Below are positions 47,659-60,549 of a stretch of DNA of 64,000 bases, piece by piece (within the stretch, counting starts at the first letter, position 1; every line of letters starts with the position of its first letter). The notes under the pieces were generated by a model. It did not search any database. It saw only the letters and a list, made by a program, of their open reading frames with translations, and was not told the DNA's origin. This stretch comes from Tamarix chinensis (taxonomy: Eukaryota; Streptophyta; Magnoliopsida; Caryophyllales; Tamaricaceae). Where the stretch lies: assembly GCA_030549775.1 (NCBI GenBank), contig CM060173.1:8468501-8532500 (forward strand), given 5' to 3'. Position numbers and translations under genes: made by a program.

Positions 47659-49270
47659 GCCAATTTGAGCGGAAAACGACAAGCTTCGAGGGGGAGGTTA
47701 GGGGTTAGGGTTAGGGTAGGTTGTCCGACGTAGTTGGTCAGCGTACGGTCTGAAAATTTTTAGACCATAATTGCTTGGGAAATGGGGAATTTTCGTGCGG
47801 GAGAAGGGAGTGCCGTTTGGTCACATCCATGGGGAAGTCAATAGTGAGAAGAGGGGCGAAATGACCGGAGCTGGAGCTGGCGTTGCAGGCTTTTCTTGCT
47901 CCGGCGGAATTCCGTGTTGCAGGCGGTGACAGGCGACTGTGCGAGGAAGAAGAAGAAGGGGCTGGACCGGCGGTCTAGGGAAAAAGGAAAAGGAAAGGGG
48001 GAACCGGCCGGGCGGCGGCGGTTATTTCCCTCATTAATTAAACGCTGTGTTTTGGGTGATATTTGAGAAAAACGCGGCGTCCGCTTCGGTCTGGCAACGG
48101 TTATATTTTCTCTTTATGGCGACACGGCGTTTCAACGACTTTAGCATCGAAACGCGGCGTTTTGCCTCACGGGCGGCTGGGCTCGCTGGGCCGCGGCGAG
48201 AAGGAGGAAAGGAAGGGGGCGTTGGGCCGGTCGAGGCCCAACTTCGGCGGGGAGAGTAGGAAAAAGGAAAAAGAAGGAAAAAAAAGGAAAAAGGAAAAAG
48301 GAAGGCTTTATTTAGGGTTTTAGGATTTTTCATAAATTATTTAGAATATTTTTGGGCTATTTAGAATATTAATATTTATAAGATATTAAATAAATTCCTT
48401 TTTGCTTAGTTTAGACTATTTTAGATAAATTTCCTTAACCTCCATACTAATTAGGAAAAATACTCAAATTTTCTTACAATTAAATTATTTATTAAGTTTA
48501 TATTAATTTGAAACTATTTTATTCTTCTTAATTTAAATAAAGTAATTTGTTTAATTAATTTCTAAAATAAAATCCTTAATTAGCATAAAATACCACAATT
48601 CCTCCTATTTAAAACACTTTTAAATTTCCTTTTTGGTTTAACCTAATTAACTTCCTCTTATTTTAATAAAAATGAATTATTTTGGTTAAACTCCCACATA
48701 AAAATCTTATTTAGTAATAGATAATAGAAATTAGGATTTTGGGGCATTTCAGTTACGAGGCTTGTTGTGGTGGTGAAACCAAACGAAGTGGAGAGGAGGA
48801 GTTAGGTGTGGTTCTACGATGGTGAAGCCTAACAGAGTAGAAAAAGGGAGCAGAGGAAAGCTGTGAGGCTAGGGAATGTTATCGATGGATGGTGATGGGC
48901 TTCGAATCAAAGAAGAGGGAGAGGGAAGAAGGTTGGTCGTGTTACATGTAAAAACCAAAGAAGGCCGAGAGAGAGTGGCAGTAGGGGAAGCTCTGAGGGT
49001 TGCGTATTATTAGGTTGGAGAGGAAAGGTGCATGTAAGGGCATGGGTGGAATGAAACTAGAATGGAGTAGGGGAGGGGCTAGATGGTGGAGATGTATGTG
49101 CAAGCTGTGTTTTATTGATGAAATACAAAGGGCTAGATAATCAGTGATGGTGATAGGGTATGGATCAAGAGAGAAGGGTAGGGTGATAGGGATGATTGAG
49201 AGGGATGGCTCCATAGGTGAGGGGTATGGATTTTGAGTGAGGTAAAGAGAAGACAAGGAGAAAAAAAAAG

Positions 49271-49733
49271 TAGGGATGTAAACGGGGCGGGTTCAAATCG
49301 GGTACCCTATATCCATACCCCAACCCGATTAAAAAATCCATATCTGTACCCGTACCCGAAAGGATATTCATTAATATACCCATATCCGTACCCGACGGAT
49401 ATCCGTTACCCGATGGATAACCCATTTACCAGATAAATTATAAATAACCAACAAATAATCCATTATCCAACGGGTAAACTGGTTACCCATTATCCGTCAC
49501 CCGTTTAATTTCTTAATTGTAAACTATTCTTATATAAAAGTTAAGGGTAAAATAGTAAATATATAACGGGTAAATGGATACGGATATGGGTATGGATACC
49601 CCTTACCCGTATCCATACCCGAACTCGCCGGATATTTTTAAACCCTACTCATATCTATATCCATATCCATTTATCATTACCCATATCCATATCCATCGGG
49701 TTTCGGATATTATCGGCCCCATTTACATCCCTA
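49271..49733. mobile_element. hAT-type MITE, 463 bp
   Basis: TIRs TAGGGATGTAAACGGGGC and, in complement, TAGGGATGTAAATGGGGCC. The flanking 8-mers are AAAAAAAG and AAAAAAGG. The interior is made of CCCGTA/TATCCATA repeats. It resembles the 40750 MITE in terminal core (GATGTAAA versus GCTGTAAA) but is a separate family. Confidence 0.88.
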
Positions 49734-50046
49734 AAAAAAGGGGCATGCAAGGGGTAAATCAGAGGGTAAAAATGGTAGGGTAGGGATATTTTATTTTAGT
49801 TTTAGGTTTAGTTTAGATATATTATTGTACCGAGTAGAAAATATATTAAGAAAAAATAATTAGGTTTAGTATAGGTTTAATAGGAAGAAAAAAAGAGATA
49901 ATAATCGGGGGAAATATTTAAGAATTTATTTTGATTACTATTCAAAGGTCATTAATAAAATAATTAAGTTAAAATTTATGGGTTAGTTTTAAACAAAAAA
50001 TTTTAAATAGCTGAAGGCCTAGGTTGCAAATGTTTTTGGTGTTACA

Positions 50047-51210
50047 ACCAATATATCAATATAAACACCATATCCAAAAATTGGGATTTAAAGTAATCAT
50101 TTGGCATATAAAATAACAATCATGTTCTTAGGGTTTGTAAATCCATTTAGAGCCATTTTTCACATAACATTAGTACTTATTTTAACCATAATTAACCCAA
50201 ATTATACACATAACACACTTATCATATTTTTACCTCACTAATGCCTTTCCAACCTAAATTTTTTTATAATTAACTCAAAAATGACAATCTTGTCCCTAGT
50301 CTTCTTAAACACCTAAATACGCCTTTTGTTAATATAAATTGTTCCACACTCAACCAAACCCAAACACATTATATATGAAATCTAAAGTAAAAACATTAAG
50401 GATTACAATGTCATGTTTATTTTCCCACCAAAATAATGAAATGACCTACCTGCCCACAAGGCCAAAAACTTCCCAAAATCTCACAAAAACCTATATGATA
50501 CCATATTACCCAAACTTCCACCTTGACATATTTCACCACACAAATACTTAACAATATTTTTATACACTCGTTTATGAACTTACTACAATAACATGCTGCA
50601 CCAACATGCCTAATATTATATAAAAAATCCTAGCAAGGCCTAACATTAACAATATAACATAAAATCATAGTCACATAAAACTATGCTCGCCTAAAGTGAT
50701 ACAAAAATATAATCTAATTAACACCAAAATATAATTTAAGATAGTGAAAAATATAGAATGATATGTATATATAAAAACACATATCATCAAATATTCCCTA
50801 ATCTAGAGATGTATATCCTTGCACAAAAATTTACCGGTCTCTAAGCGAGAAAAAGACCCTAATAATCCTCCTCTAAAGTAATTATATGATCAGCTAAAAA
50901 TCAAGGAAAATAATGGGTTAGAAAACATAGTTTATTAACAAGGAAAAGTAAGGTAGGGGAGAAAGAAGGTTGAAGAGAACCAAGGTAGCAAGGTGCAAGA
51001 GAAGTTGTGCAAGGGAGTGATGTAGCATGGGATTCCTTGCATGAACTAATGGAGTAGCATAGGAGAGTTCTACATGAGTCTTTCACACAACCAAAGGCAT
51101 AATAGCGTGAGGCTTTGATGCTGCATAAGAGTGGCAAAGTGAGGTGTGATGGTTGAGCTTGGTGGTGTAGCATGAATGTGTAGTGTTGCTAGGGGTTGGT
51201 TGAAAGAGGT
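50047..51210 (-). mobile_element. Partial giant LTR remnant
   Basis: Contains the CAT/ATTATCA-rich block and a purine-rich tract (50930-51170) in the family order, but neither end is clear. Frames 50901-51295 (minus) are low-complexity. Confidence 0.4.
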
Positions 51211-51269
51211 TACTACTAGAAAAATAGGTTTTAGTGACGAAAACTTTTGTCACTAATATCTGGTACTTG

Positions 51270-51600
51270 CTGAGTATGCCACCACCCATAAACACGACTA
51301 TTCAAGAAGTATGTAACTAGCTTCACCCTCTTCTCAGGTAAACACTCTGAAGCTTCAAATATCTTCTCAAATTATCGAATCTAATACTCTTGAGCTAATG
51401 GGCCCTTGGTACCCATGACGGTTAGTGGTGCGTGTAACCACGTCCTTTTCAACCAATTCGCCCGTGGGGTCGATTCAGGAATGTGGATACGTATCTAGCA
51501 TGGTGGCGGAGGCAGAGGCTGACATAAGTCCCTCTCAGCCATGGCAATAAGAAGCTCCTCCATACATGCTAATCTCGAATTCTAAGTCATGATGCTCTAG
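51270..51600 (-). pseudogene. Decayed Ty3/Gypsy-type gag fragment
   Basis: On the minus strand a broken frame reads FEKIFEASECLPEKRVKLVT near 51320-51390, like the conserved EKIF...L.C....KV..ATY segment of plant Ty3/Gypsy gag proteins. A less certain upstream part contains two in-frame stops. It lies between a CACTA-like terminus (about 51211) and the next giant LTR (51852). Only a short piece is recognisable. Confidence 0.5.
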
Positions 51601-52640
51601 GATGGGGACAATGAAGGGTTCAATACACATTTTAAGGCAATTACATATCAAATACAACATAATAAAAGCACCTAGAGAAGTACTAAACCACTATTCACAT
51701 TAGAATGAACTTGTAACAACCAATGCTAAGGCCAAACCCAAACCAAAACCACACTTCCTCACAAGAATAATCTGGCTTTCTAGATATTTAAGAATATAAG
51801 TTTTCAGAACTAGAAGAAAGTATTTGAAAACCAAAATCTCAGTTACCAACTTGTAATACCCCTAAATTTATGAACCGAAATTTTTTATTTTGCGGAAGAG
51901 ATAGTTACAAAAATAATGGGGTATTACCATCACACCTAGCATAATTCTGCCATCCTCTACCATTCTTATACTAAAAACTAAAGCTAAACCTTTATCTACT
52001 CAAATTAATAATACAATTATAAAAATTATAGTGGAAAGGGAGTAAAAATAAATGAACATCACTCCAAGTAAACCAATTATCGGTGGTTATAAAATCCAGT
52101 GAAAAGAAAATATATAAAAGGATGGGAGTTCAAACTTTTATGGATAAAAAGATGTTGGGAAAACCCTAGGATAGTCCTAACTCTCAACACATATCAGATG
52201 TCATTAGACATTTCCCTCAAAGTAGTCCTGTAAGATAAAGACTGCACATTGAATAGGTAGGGGACAATAAAATATAACCCATTAGTCCTACGTTGGTGAA
52301 TAACCCATTAGATAAAACTAATATCAAAAGCCTACATGACACACATAAAGGCATCACAACAATACATGATACAAAATATTTAATTATACATACGTTAATT
52401 GAAATATGATAATCATTCATATAACTACACACCACCAAGGCCATATACTACTCATGCTCATTCATTAAGAATTAACTAAAACTTACCAATAGAACATCCA
52501 AGAGATGCTCTTTGTAGTATAATTAGAAACAACATCATCCTAAATTCATAACCATGGCCATAAATCTCATTATCAATACCTGCAAATCTCATAACACAAG
52601 TAGGCTCACCATCACAAATCAATAACAACTCATAGCATTA

Positions 52641-52848
52641 CAGGTAGGCACAAAGGTTGCTACCGAAGCACAGATAGGCATAAATGATGCTACCAAACCA
52701 CAAGTAGGTGCAAAGGCTGCTACCAAAACACAGGTAGACACAAAGACTACTATCAAACCTCAAGTAGGTACAAAGGATGCTAACAAACCAGAACTAGGCA
52801 TAAAGGCTCCTATCAAACCATAGGTAGGTACAAAGACTACTACCGACC
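52641..52848. repeat. 30-bp minisatellite, seven units
   Basis: Seven units of the type CAGGTAGGCACAAAGGCTGC + TACCAAACCA, in exact 30-bp register. Homologous to 40641-41040. Confidence 0.95.
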
Positions 52849-52879
52849 AATTAGGTAATCACTTTGATTCAATACTAAT

Positions 52880-52965
52880 TGCAATACCCCAAACCTTTAT
52901 TTTAGGATTAAAGAATAAAATAAGGAATTATTGAATAAGATTTAATTATATATACCCTTTTTAAT

Positions 52966-52996
<31 letters not shown>

Positions 52997-55900
52997 CAAC
53001 AACAATAATAATAATAATAACAGTAATAATAAAGAAAGAAAAATGATGTAAGGACACAGTTAGTGGAGACTAATTTAATTACCTAACATAAGATAAATTG
53101 TAAATAAATTATAATAATCTCTAAATTAAAAAAAATATTATTATTATTATTATTATTTATTATCTCTAAAACTCCCAAAAACCCAAAACACACTACCACT
53201 CTACTTTTCCTTTTTTTTTTCTTTTTCTCCTTTTCTCTCTCCTTTTCTTCCTTCTCTTTTTTTTCTTCATTTCCTTCTCCTTCGGTCGGCTAGGTTATGC
53301 CCAGTAGCGGCCCAACCCTTCTCCCCCTCTTCTTTCTTTTCTCCTTTCCCTAGCCTAATCCTTTTTTTTTCTTTCCCCCAACCAGCGAATCTAGTGCGCA
53401 TGTATCCTTCTCTTTTCCCTTTCTCTCCCTCTCTTTTTTTCTTTCCTTTTCTGCCTCATCTTCTTTCTCCAATTTGTGCAACCCCTATGTGCTGTTGCAC
53501 TTCGTAGCCTTCCTCTCCCCTCTTTTCCTCCTCCGTTCCTCTTTTGACCTTGCATGGCATGCATCAAGCAATTCCCCTACATGGTTCCCCTCCCATGAGA
53601 GCTCCCTCTCCCCTCACTAGCAAACTTACCCATACCTTGTCCCCCTACGCAACTGTATCGACCTGCACATTGACCATCATCCACCAAAGCCCCTTTTGTC
53701 TTCTTCCTCTCCTAGTCCACTTCCTCCATCCCCTGAACCTGTAAAATCTCCCTCCCTTCTTCCCTCTCCTTTTTGCCTAATCCTCTACCCTACCTCCCTT
53801 ACTCTCACCGCCCAAACAAACACTGCAACCGTTTCCACAAGGTTGCATCGTCATTTCCACTCCCTCCTATCCTCTTCCCTGCATCACCTTGCACCCACTA
53901 AGCCTCTCCCCCTCCCGTCCTTCCCCTTCCTCTTCTCTCCCTACCCATGAAAAGTGGGCTGCTTAAGATGCCCTTTTGCACCTTGCGCCACCACCACCGT
54001 TGTCATCACCATCCTTCTTGCCTCCCTTCCTACATAGAAAGACCCCTACCATACCCACACCATCACCTCTCCCTTTCTACCCTCTCCTTTCTTCCCTTTC
54101 CTTCTCTCTTCCTCACAGGTGTCGCCGCTACCACCACCACAAACCTCCTAAACTAAGAAGCCCCACTACCCAAGAAACCCTACCTTCCCTCTCTCTTTCC
54201 AACCCTAAAAATCTCTCATTTTTATCTCCTCCACCACCACCACCACCACTACCGCACTGCCACCCCTCACTTGTTGTCCTTTCTAGTTGTACCCTCCTCC
54301 ATCTTACTTGTTTAGTGTATTTTATTTAATAGCTTATTATTATTATTATTATTATTATTATTTTGGTTAAGAAAATAAGGAAAAAATAAAATAAAGTAGG
54401 AATAAAGTGAAATGACCTAGTTGATACTCTCATTATATTTTTCGTGAGGAGGCATAGGATTCTTGCTTCAAGCCTGGAGCTCAACTAGGTAAGGATATAG
54501 TTAAGATTTGGGTTGTGTTATAAATCTTGTATGTAATGGGTGTAATGGTATGTTATGTGTAAATATATGTGTATATGAACTAAGTATGTGTGTGGTGCAG
54601 CTTGACTTGCAAGGAGCTAAGGTATGGTGAGCATGATTTTCATTATATGTTGTATATGTGTTTAGAACTTGCTAAGGATGGACATGTTCTTATGTATGGT
54701 TGAAATAATAATCTATGTGTTCCTAGATGCCTTGGGTGGGACTTGAGTGGCTATGGGATATTAAAGAAAATAAAAATGGTGGAGTGAGTGAGGTGATAAG
54801 TGGAGAATGTTGTAGGTGTACCATGAACCTTTGGTAGAGAAAATAAAAGGAGAAATAATAATATGAGGGGTTAGACTAAAAACTTTCATGAGAAGTGTGA
54901 GCATTGCATAGGGGAAAGATTTACGTGGGGAAGTCTTATTTGGAGGTTAACCATGGGGAGGAAAGTGTGTTTTGTGTGGTTAGTGTACTTGTGGAATTTT
55001 TAGTACGTAGGTTAATAGGAAGGTGTATCGGGCATAAACTAGGGTTTTGAGGGGAAAAACTCTAAGGACAGGGGTGTTGTGGGGAAAGGTTGAGGAGGTT
55101 GGTTGAACATCAGTGTTGTGATAAGGGGTGTACCACATGGAGGGTGCGAGTCAAGATAAATTAAGGGTAACTTTGTGTAAGAGAAGAGGGTATGGAGGAA
55201 GAAGGGGGATTATTAGGGTTTTTGGGGGTGACCAACTAGGATTTCATTATCACATGTGGGGATTGAGGAGTTGACCTATGAGGTTGGAGTTGGGGTGAGT
55301 CTGGTGGTGGTGCTTTAATCAGGGGAGATGTGAGCTAAGTAAGGAAAGGAGAGGTAAGGGTCACAAAAGCCTTATTAGGGTTTTAAAAGAAAACCCTAGT
55401 AGGAGATGGTGAGCATAGGTGGAGGGAAAGGAGAGTGGCCCTTGAACCATGTATATGAGGTTTCTAAGTTCATTATGAGGTTGGTGGAAAAATGGTTGGG
55501 GGTCCCTAGAGCCTTGGAGGATGTAGATGTTCTAAGCTAACGGAAAGGGTTTTCAAGAAGTCTGGGTTAGCAAAGTGGTAATAAGTCAGGAGTATCCATT
55601 AGGGTGTGCATGTCTAAATGGGTGTTACTTGGTAAATAAGATATGAATAAAATACTAAACACTTAAAGTGGAATATCATTAAGCCTGGTTTAGACGTAGG
55701 ATGTTTACTGATCCACCAGTTATAATAGTGGTTAGGTTTGTTTTGTCCAAGGTTAGTTATTCCTGGTCCACTAGTTATAATGGGGGTCCCGAGATCAATA
55801 ACTTAAACCCTTGGATGATAATAATCTATAGAAAAAGACACTAATCACTTATAGTGGAACACTACATGGTTCAGGACTGGTCGTAGGATATTTACCAGTT

Positions 55901-56667
55901 CATCGATCATAATAGTTGCTAAAAGTGTCTCGCCCTGGAGATGTATACATTTACTAGTCCACCGATTATAATAGTGGTCAGACACGTCCTGTCCTGAAGT
56001 AGTTGTTCCCGGTCCACCAGTCATAATAGTGGGGTCCCTGTACTCATGTGGATATAATTCAAGAGATGTGTAAAGACAATACTACTAGCCTAAACTCTAA
56101 TAAGGGTAACTAATCTACTACGTACATAATATATGTATTTTGTGTTCTTGTGCCCTGTCTTGAATATATTGTTATATTACTCAGTATGTAGTGTACTAAT
56201 CACCCTTATCATGAGTGCTGCTGATTCCTACAAGCAGTGGCCCCTATTGAGTATGTGTAGGTAGGCAATAAGGCCTTAGAGGACTTTGGTACTTAAGATG
56301 AGCTGGTCGGGGTAGAGTAATATCTTGATGTCTCGGGGTTGGGGCTAGAGAGAGTGTACTCTGGACTACCTTCCATTTGTATTTCCTATTTTTATTTCCC
56401 CATAGTGGGATTCTGCTTGTATTTCATTTTTCTGATGTACTTTCTCTAACTCTTACGTATCCTGGTATTTTTTTGTATTGAATGTTAAACTCCTTCACAT
56501 TTTAATTGATTTCTACTCCAGTTCTATATTATCTTTTAGCCTTTTGATTAGTACGAGGCTGGATAGGGGCTAGACTTATACTAATCACAATGGCAGCACC
56601 CCCTTTTTAGTGTGTGATTTTCCTTAAGCAAATGAAAATTTTCAACTGTGATTTTAGGGGTGTTACA
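52880..56667 (+). mobile_element. Complete giant solo-LTR-like element, 3.8 kb
   Basis: Left end TGCAATACCCCAAA; right end TTAGGGGTGTTACA. Exact 5-bp target duplication CTAAT (52875-52879 and 56668-56672). The orientation is opposite to its host, shown by the inverted CCACTATTATAG units at 55715-56035. It begins with AAT/ATT microsatellites, then a pyrimidine-rich tract (53200-54300) analogous to that of 43254-48751. No retroviral genes; the frames 53544-54329 are pyrimidine-tract artefacts. Confidence 0.87.
55715..56035. repeat. Inverted relatives of the CCACTATTATAGCCGGTGG units
   Basis: Five to six units of 'ccaccagttataatagtgg' type with TCC-TGG spacers, the reverse complement of the units at 43887-44247. 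Confidence 0.85.
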
Positions 56668-59600
56668 CTAATCATTTATATTTTTTATTTACTCAAGGAG
56701 ATACAATAATAAAGTAAAAACATAAAAGTATACTAGTCATGACAGTGTACAAGACATCACAGTACCCTCCCAACCATCCACCTAAGAGGCATAAAAGCTC
56801 TCTAATGATACTGGCGCATAAGGTGACACAATATCATACTAACCTAGGATACCTAATCCTTAAGTATCAATACTCCTGATAGGACCCGTAGGTCACCTAT
56901 AGACTATACTAGGGGCTTATTGGGGCACAACGACACACTAGTTAACCAAACAAAATGGAGGGCTTCTACTTCATCTCTAGAGTAGCTACCCTTAGAGAGA
57001 AACAATTCTTAAATTGAGGACTTCACTTTAAGTATTTATATCTTAAAAAGGTGATCACAAAATATTACATATTGCACAAAGATTTCTCATTTTATAATTA
57101 ACCATTTGTCCTTTATCTTCAATTATTCAAGTTAACTCTAAAGTCAATAATCCAAGTCTAATTTAGATTCAACACTAAGTTCAACCTATCAATATATCAA
57201 TGCCATCCTATGTCTGATTATTTATGTTAGGCATATTAGGTCAAAAGTGACCAAAATACCCTTACAACTGTTACTATCACATTATCATCCATTTTAAATA
57301 ATAAATTCATGTTATTTATTATTTTTTCATGAGAAGGTTAAAACATACTAATTAAATTACATAGCATACAACTAAATTACCAAACACGTCAAATGATAAT
57401 TTTGCCCCTAGGTGTGATTTTGAACGTAAAATCCTAACATGTGTTTCTAGGACACCAAATCACACATTTCCATGCTCATTAGGAGATAAAACATATTAAA
57501 CTTACTTTTTGAAATAATTATTATGATACAGTTAGAATGACCAAAATACTCCTAAGGTATATAATTATAATAATTATGCTAACACATGCATTATAATTCA
57601 TCAAATTACATATTCTCATACTCAACAACAAATAACACATAGTAGGCACACTTGTTGGAATAAAAATATAATACGCTTAAAATGATGAAATTGTCCCTGG
57701 ACACATAATACTTACAATTATGCTAAAAATGTGCCTAAGCGTGCTCAACCTATCATATTAGACATACATGCCATACATAATTTATTTCCATCATTTAACC
57801 TATTTGAACCAACATTCGTAGACGTAATAATTTACACAAATTTACATGTTCCATTTAAACCAAATTCTATGCTAACACTTTAAGGTAGATAATTAAAATT
57901 TTGTGAACGTACTTGACATAATTTATGCATCAAAAACCTTAATGTGATATCATGCCATATCTCACATTTTAGTAGAGTATAGGGATTCTAGTGTAATAAA
58001 CATGCATAACACGCTTTACACATAAAAACCATAGTATGTTATCATGTGATATTTATCATGTTAGTAGAGTGTAAAAGTTCCAATGTAACCAACATGTTTA
58101 CACATAAAAACCTCAGTATGTTATCCTGTGACATCTATCATTTTAGTAGAGTGTAAAATTTACAATGTAACAAACATACTTAACATGGTTTACACATCAA
58201 AACCCTCATGTGCTATCATGTAATATCTATCATTTTATTAGAGTATAAAAGGTACAACGTAATGAGTAGGCTTAACACAATTTACATATCAAACCTTAAT
58301 GTACTATCATATGATATCCAGAAATTTTAGTAGAGTATAAAAGTTACAATATAACGAAAATGTTTATTACAATTTACATATCAAACCCTAATGTGCTATC
58401 ATACGATATCCAAATATTTTAGTAGATTATAAAAGTTACTTAATTTTTAGCAAAAGCACAATTCTATCGATAATCTTTTAAAAATTATTAAGCTCCGCTA
58501 ATAAAAATTTTATACCTAAAAATTATATCACAATAACCATACTAATATTTTAAAATAAAAGTAATAACTTTTATTAAATAATTATTAAATAGTAAATTAC
58601 CAAATTTCCCTTGTTATTAAAATGGGGTGAAAATATTAAAAGTGGACTCACCCTACTCATGTAGCATGAGTTGCGCAAGACAAAATGTGGCTTTGGGATT
58701 GATTGGCCAGGTTGCGGTAGTGGCCAGTGGTGGGTGGCAAAGACGATTGCGAGGCTTGCCGGTGGTGGTGAGGTTATGTAGAGAAGGTTGAGGGGGTTGG
58801 ATTCAATGGTGGTGGTGGAGTTGCTAGGAGAAGGAAATAGGGCACAAGCGGGGGATATGGAAAGGATGAGGTGAGTTGGAGGATGCATGACTAGATGGTG
58901 GTGATGGTTGAGGGTGGCAATGCCTGGTTATGTAGGGAAGGGCGAGGGTGGTGGTAGACGGGTGCAGGTGTTTGGTAGCTTGACAAGGGAAATGGAGGCA
59001 TGACATGGAGGCGGTGAGATGGTGGAGCTGAGACAAGGGTCGTAGAGAGGATGGATAATGGCGGTGGTAGTGCTAGGCAGAGAAGAGAGGAGGAAAGGAA
59101 AAAGGAGAAGGGAAAGGGGTCGAGGTGGTTAGGCTGATGATGGGGTATAAAAGGGTAGAAAATGGAGGCGGAAAGAAGGAAGGAGAAGGGGAAGGGTCAA
59201 GGCGGTCGGGGATGGTGATGGTGCTGGTGATGGAGTTGGGATGGGGGAGGCTGCAGTGGCAGAGGTGAGGGGCTACACGAGATGTAGATGTAGTGAGGCG
59301 GGGGTAGCTGTATCTTCAAGGAAGAAAATAGAGGTAGGGCGTGAAGGAAAAGGAAGAAGAAGAAGAAGAAGAGGTGGGGGAATAGGGGCTTAGGCATGCG
59401 AACGAAGGCAAGTGGGATATGTAGGGGAAAGGAAGGGTGCAGACCAATGTGTAGGATATAGGGAGGTAGTAACATAGGAGGCTGGATGTGGAAGGGAAAG
59501 GTACGTGATTAGGGAGGCAAGGCTTTGTGGTCTCGAAGAGGAAAGAGAAGTAGGTAAGGGGAGGTTAGGGCAGGCTACATAGTGGAGGACTGAATGACCG

Positions 59601-60258
59601 AGAAGGGGAAGGGAGGACATGCATAGGTAGTGTCATAAGGCCCTTTTTCAGCTAGAAGAGGAAAGGAGAAAGTTTGGGGGAGAAGAAGACGGGGGTGACG
59701 TAGAGGGTTGAAGCGTGTTTGGGTGCGCAGGGGTGGAGATGGAAGGAAAATAAGAGAAATAAGGATGTGGGATGGGTTGTTGGGCATGGTGAAGGAGAAA
59801 AAAAGGAAGAGAATAAAGAAAGAAGGTAGGCTAGGTTATTAGAGTGCAGGCAAGGAAGTAAAGGAAAGGATGAGGATTAGGCCAAGGTGGGGGGGAATAA
59901 AGAAAAGGAAAGGAGGAGAAAAAGAAAAGAGAAAAGAAAGAAAAGGGGAAAGGGGAAAAGAAGAAAAAGGAAAAATAAGAAATTAAATTTAGAGTTAGAA
60001 TTAGAACTTGGTTAAATTTAGGTTTAGGATAATATTAATTTATCCAAATTTAGGGTATCTGATTAGAAAAAATAAACTAGGTTATATTTAAGGTGGATTA
60101 AAATAAATAAAAAGATAAATTAGTTAGGATAAATTTATTTAAGAATTTATTCGGATTTGTAGATTAGATGTTATAAATTAATTAAATTGATATTTAAGGG
60201 TTGTGTTAAAATATAAATAAATTAATATAAATATAAAATAATTTTTTGAGGTATTACA

Positions 60259-60549
60259 TGAGAGTGGTAAGTGGTAATAGAGGTAGTGGTACATGATGGA
60301 AATGGAAGAAAAACATTAAAATCCAAATCAAAATCAAGCAATAATGAAAATACATGACATAAACAGAAGAAATTATCCAAACAACTAAAGATTAAAAACA
60401 AAGTTGACCTCTAGAATCAAAATTGGCAATGAGAGTGACAAGAGAATTAGAAGAGTAGAAGAGAAGAGAAAGAAACGACAGAGGAAAACGAGACGGGTGA
60501 ACAAGGGTTTTATAAGACTATTAGCAATGACATTTGTCTTCGCTAATAC
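60259..60549. other. Short flank, possible CACTA subterminal sequence
   Basis: No gene. 'ttagcaatgacatttgtcttcgctaa' at 60520-60545 resembles the paired arms just inside the terminus near 51217 (TTAGTGACGAAAACTTTTGT), suggesting one interrupted CACTA-type element. Confidence 0.35.

Larger units (their letters stand above)
43254..48751 (-). mobile_element. Complete giant solo-LTR-like element, 5.5 kb
   Basis: The ends are TGTAACACCCCC and GGGGCATTTCA with an exact 5-bp target duplication GTTAC (43249-43253 and 48752-48756). The host's purine-rich tract is continuous across the site when the insert is ignored. Contents: a 5' block like those at 39847, 51852 and 60550; two blocks of CCACTATTATAGCCGGTGG repeats (43887-44247); a 1.4-kb AAT microsatellite; a GC-richer pyrimidine tract (47210-47620); and a minus-strand TATA box (CTATAAATAG, complement of 47649-47658). 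TATA position and the pyrimidine leader suggest minus-strand transcription. No primer site, gag or pol, so it is best read as a solo LTR of a long-LTR family or a non-autonomous derivative. LTR lengths of several kb are known in some Ty3/Gypsy lineages; the lineage here is unproven. Confidence 0.85.
39847..50046 (-). mobile_element. Giant LTR (host of nested insertions)
   Basis: Left end TGTGACACCCCGG at 39847; candidate right end GGTGTTACA at 50038-50046. Landmarks shared with 51852-60258 occur in the same order: GTGTTACTGCCACAC block, 30-bp minisatellite (40641-41040), TTTACTTACTAAAGG block, 'gctatcatgtgatg...catttta' repeats (42160-42370) and a purine-rich tract (42600-43253, continued at 48752-49260). 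It is interrupted by a hAT-type MITE (40750-41021), a complete LTR (43254-48751) and a second MITE (49271-49733). Flanking 5-mers (CCCAC and ACCAA) do not match, so one end may be misplaced. No retroviral-type genes. Confidence 0.6.
51852..60258 (-). mobile_element. Giant LTR hosting a nested opposite copy
   Basis: Left end TGTAATACCCC; right end GAGGTATTACA. Family landmarks in order: CATCACACCTAGC block, seven-unit 30-bp minisatellite (52641-52848), TTTATTTACTCAAGG block (resumed after the nested element), 'gctatcatgtaatatctatcatttta' repeats (57940-58430) and a long purine-rich tract (58620-59990). The nested element 52880-56667 cleanly interrupts it. Flanking 5-mers (CAACT and TGAGA) do not match, so one end may be misjudged. 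Frames at 58574-59787 are proline/serine-rich shadows of the pyrimidine strand. Confidence 0.65.

Noticed and set aside
47694..47720. Interstitial telomere
   Set aside because: Only two or three TTAGGG-like units inside an LTR; too short, and not the usual plant TTTAGGG repeat.
53544..54329. Overlapping Pro/Ser/His-rich frames, plus strand
   Set aside because: They are artefacts of the pyrimidine tract in the LTR at 52880-56667.
58574..59787. Series of Pro/Ser/His-rich frames, minus strand
   Set aside because: Same cause: the pyrimidine strand of the purine-rich tract in the giant LTR.
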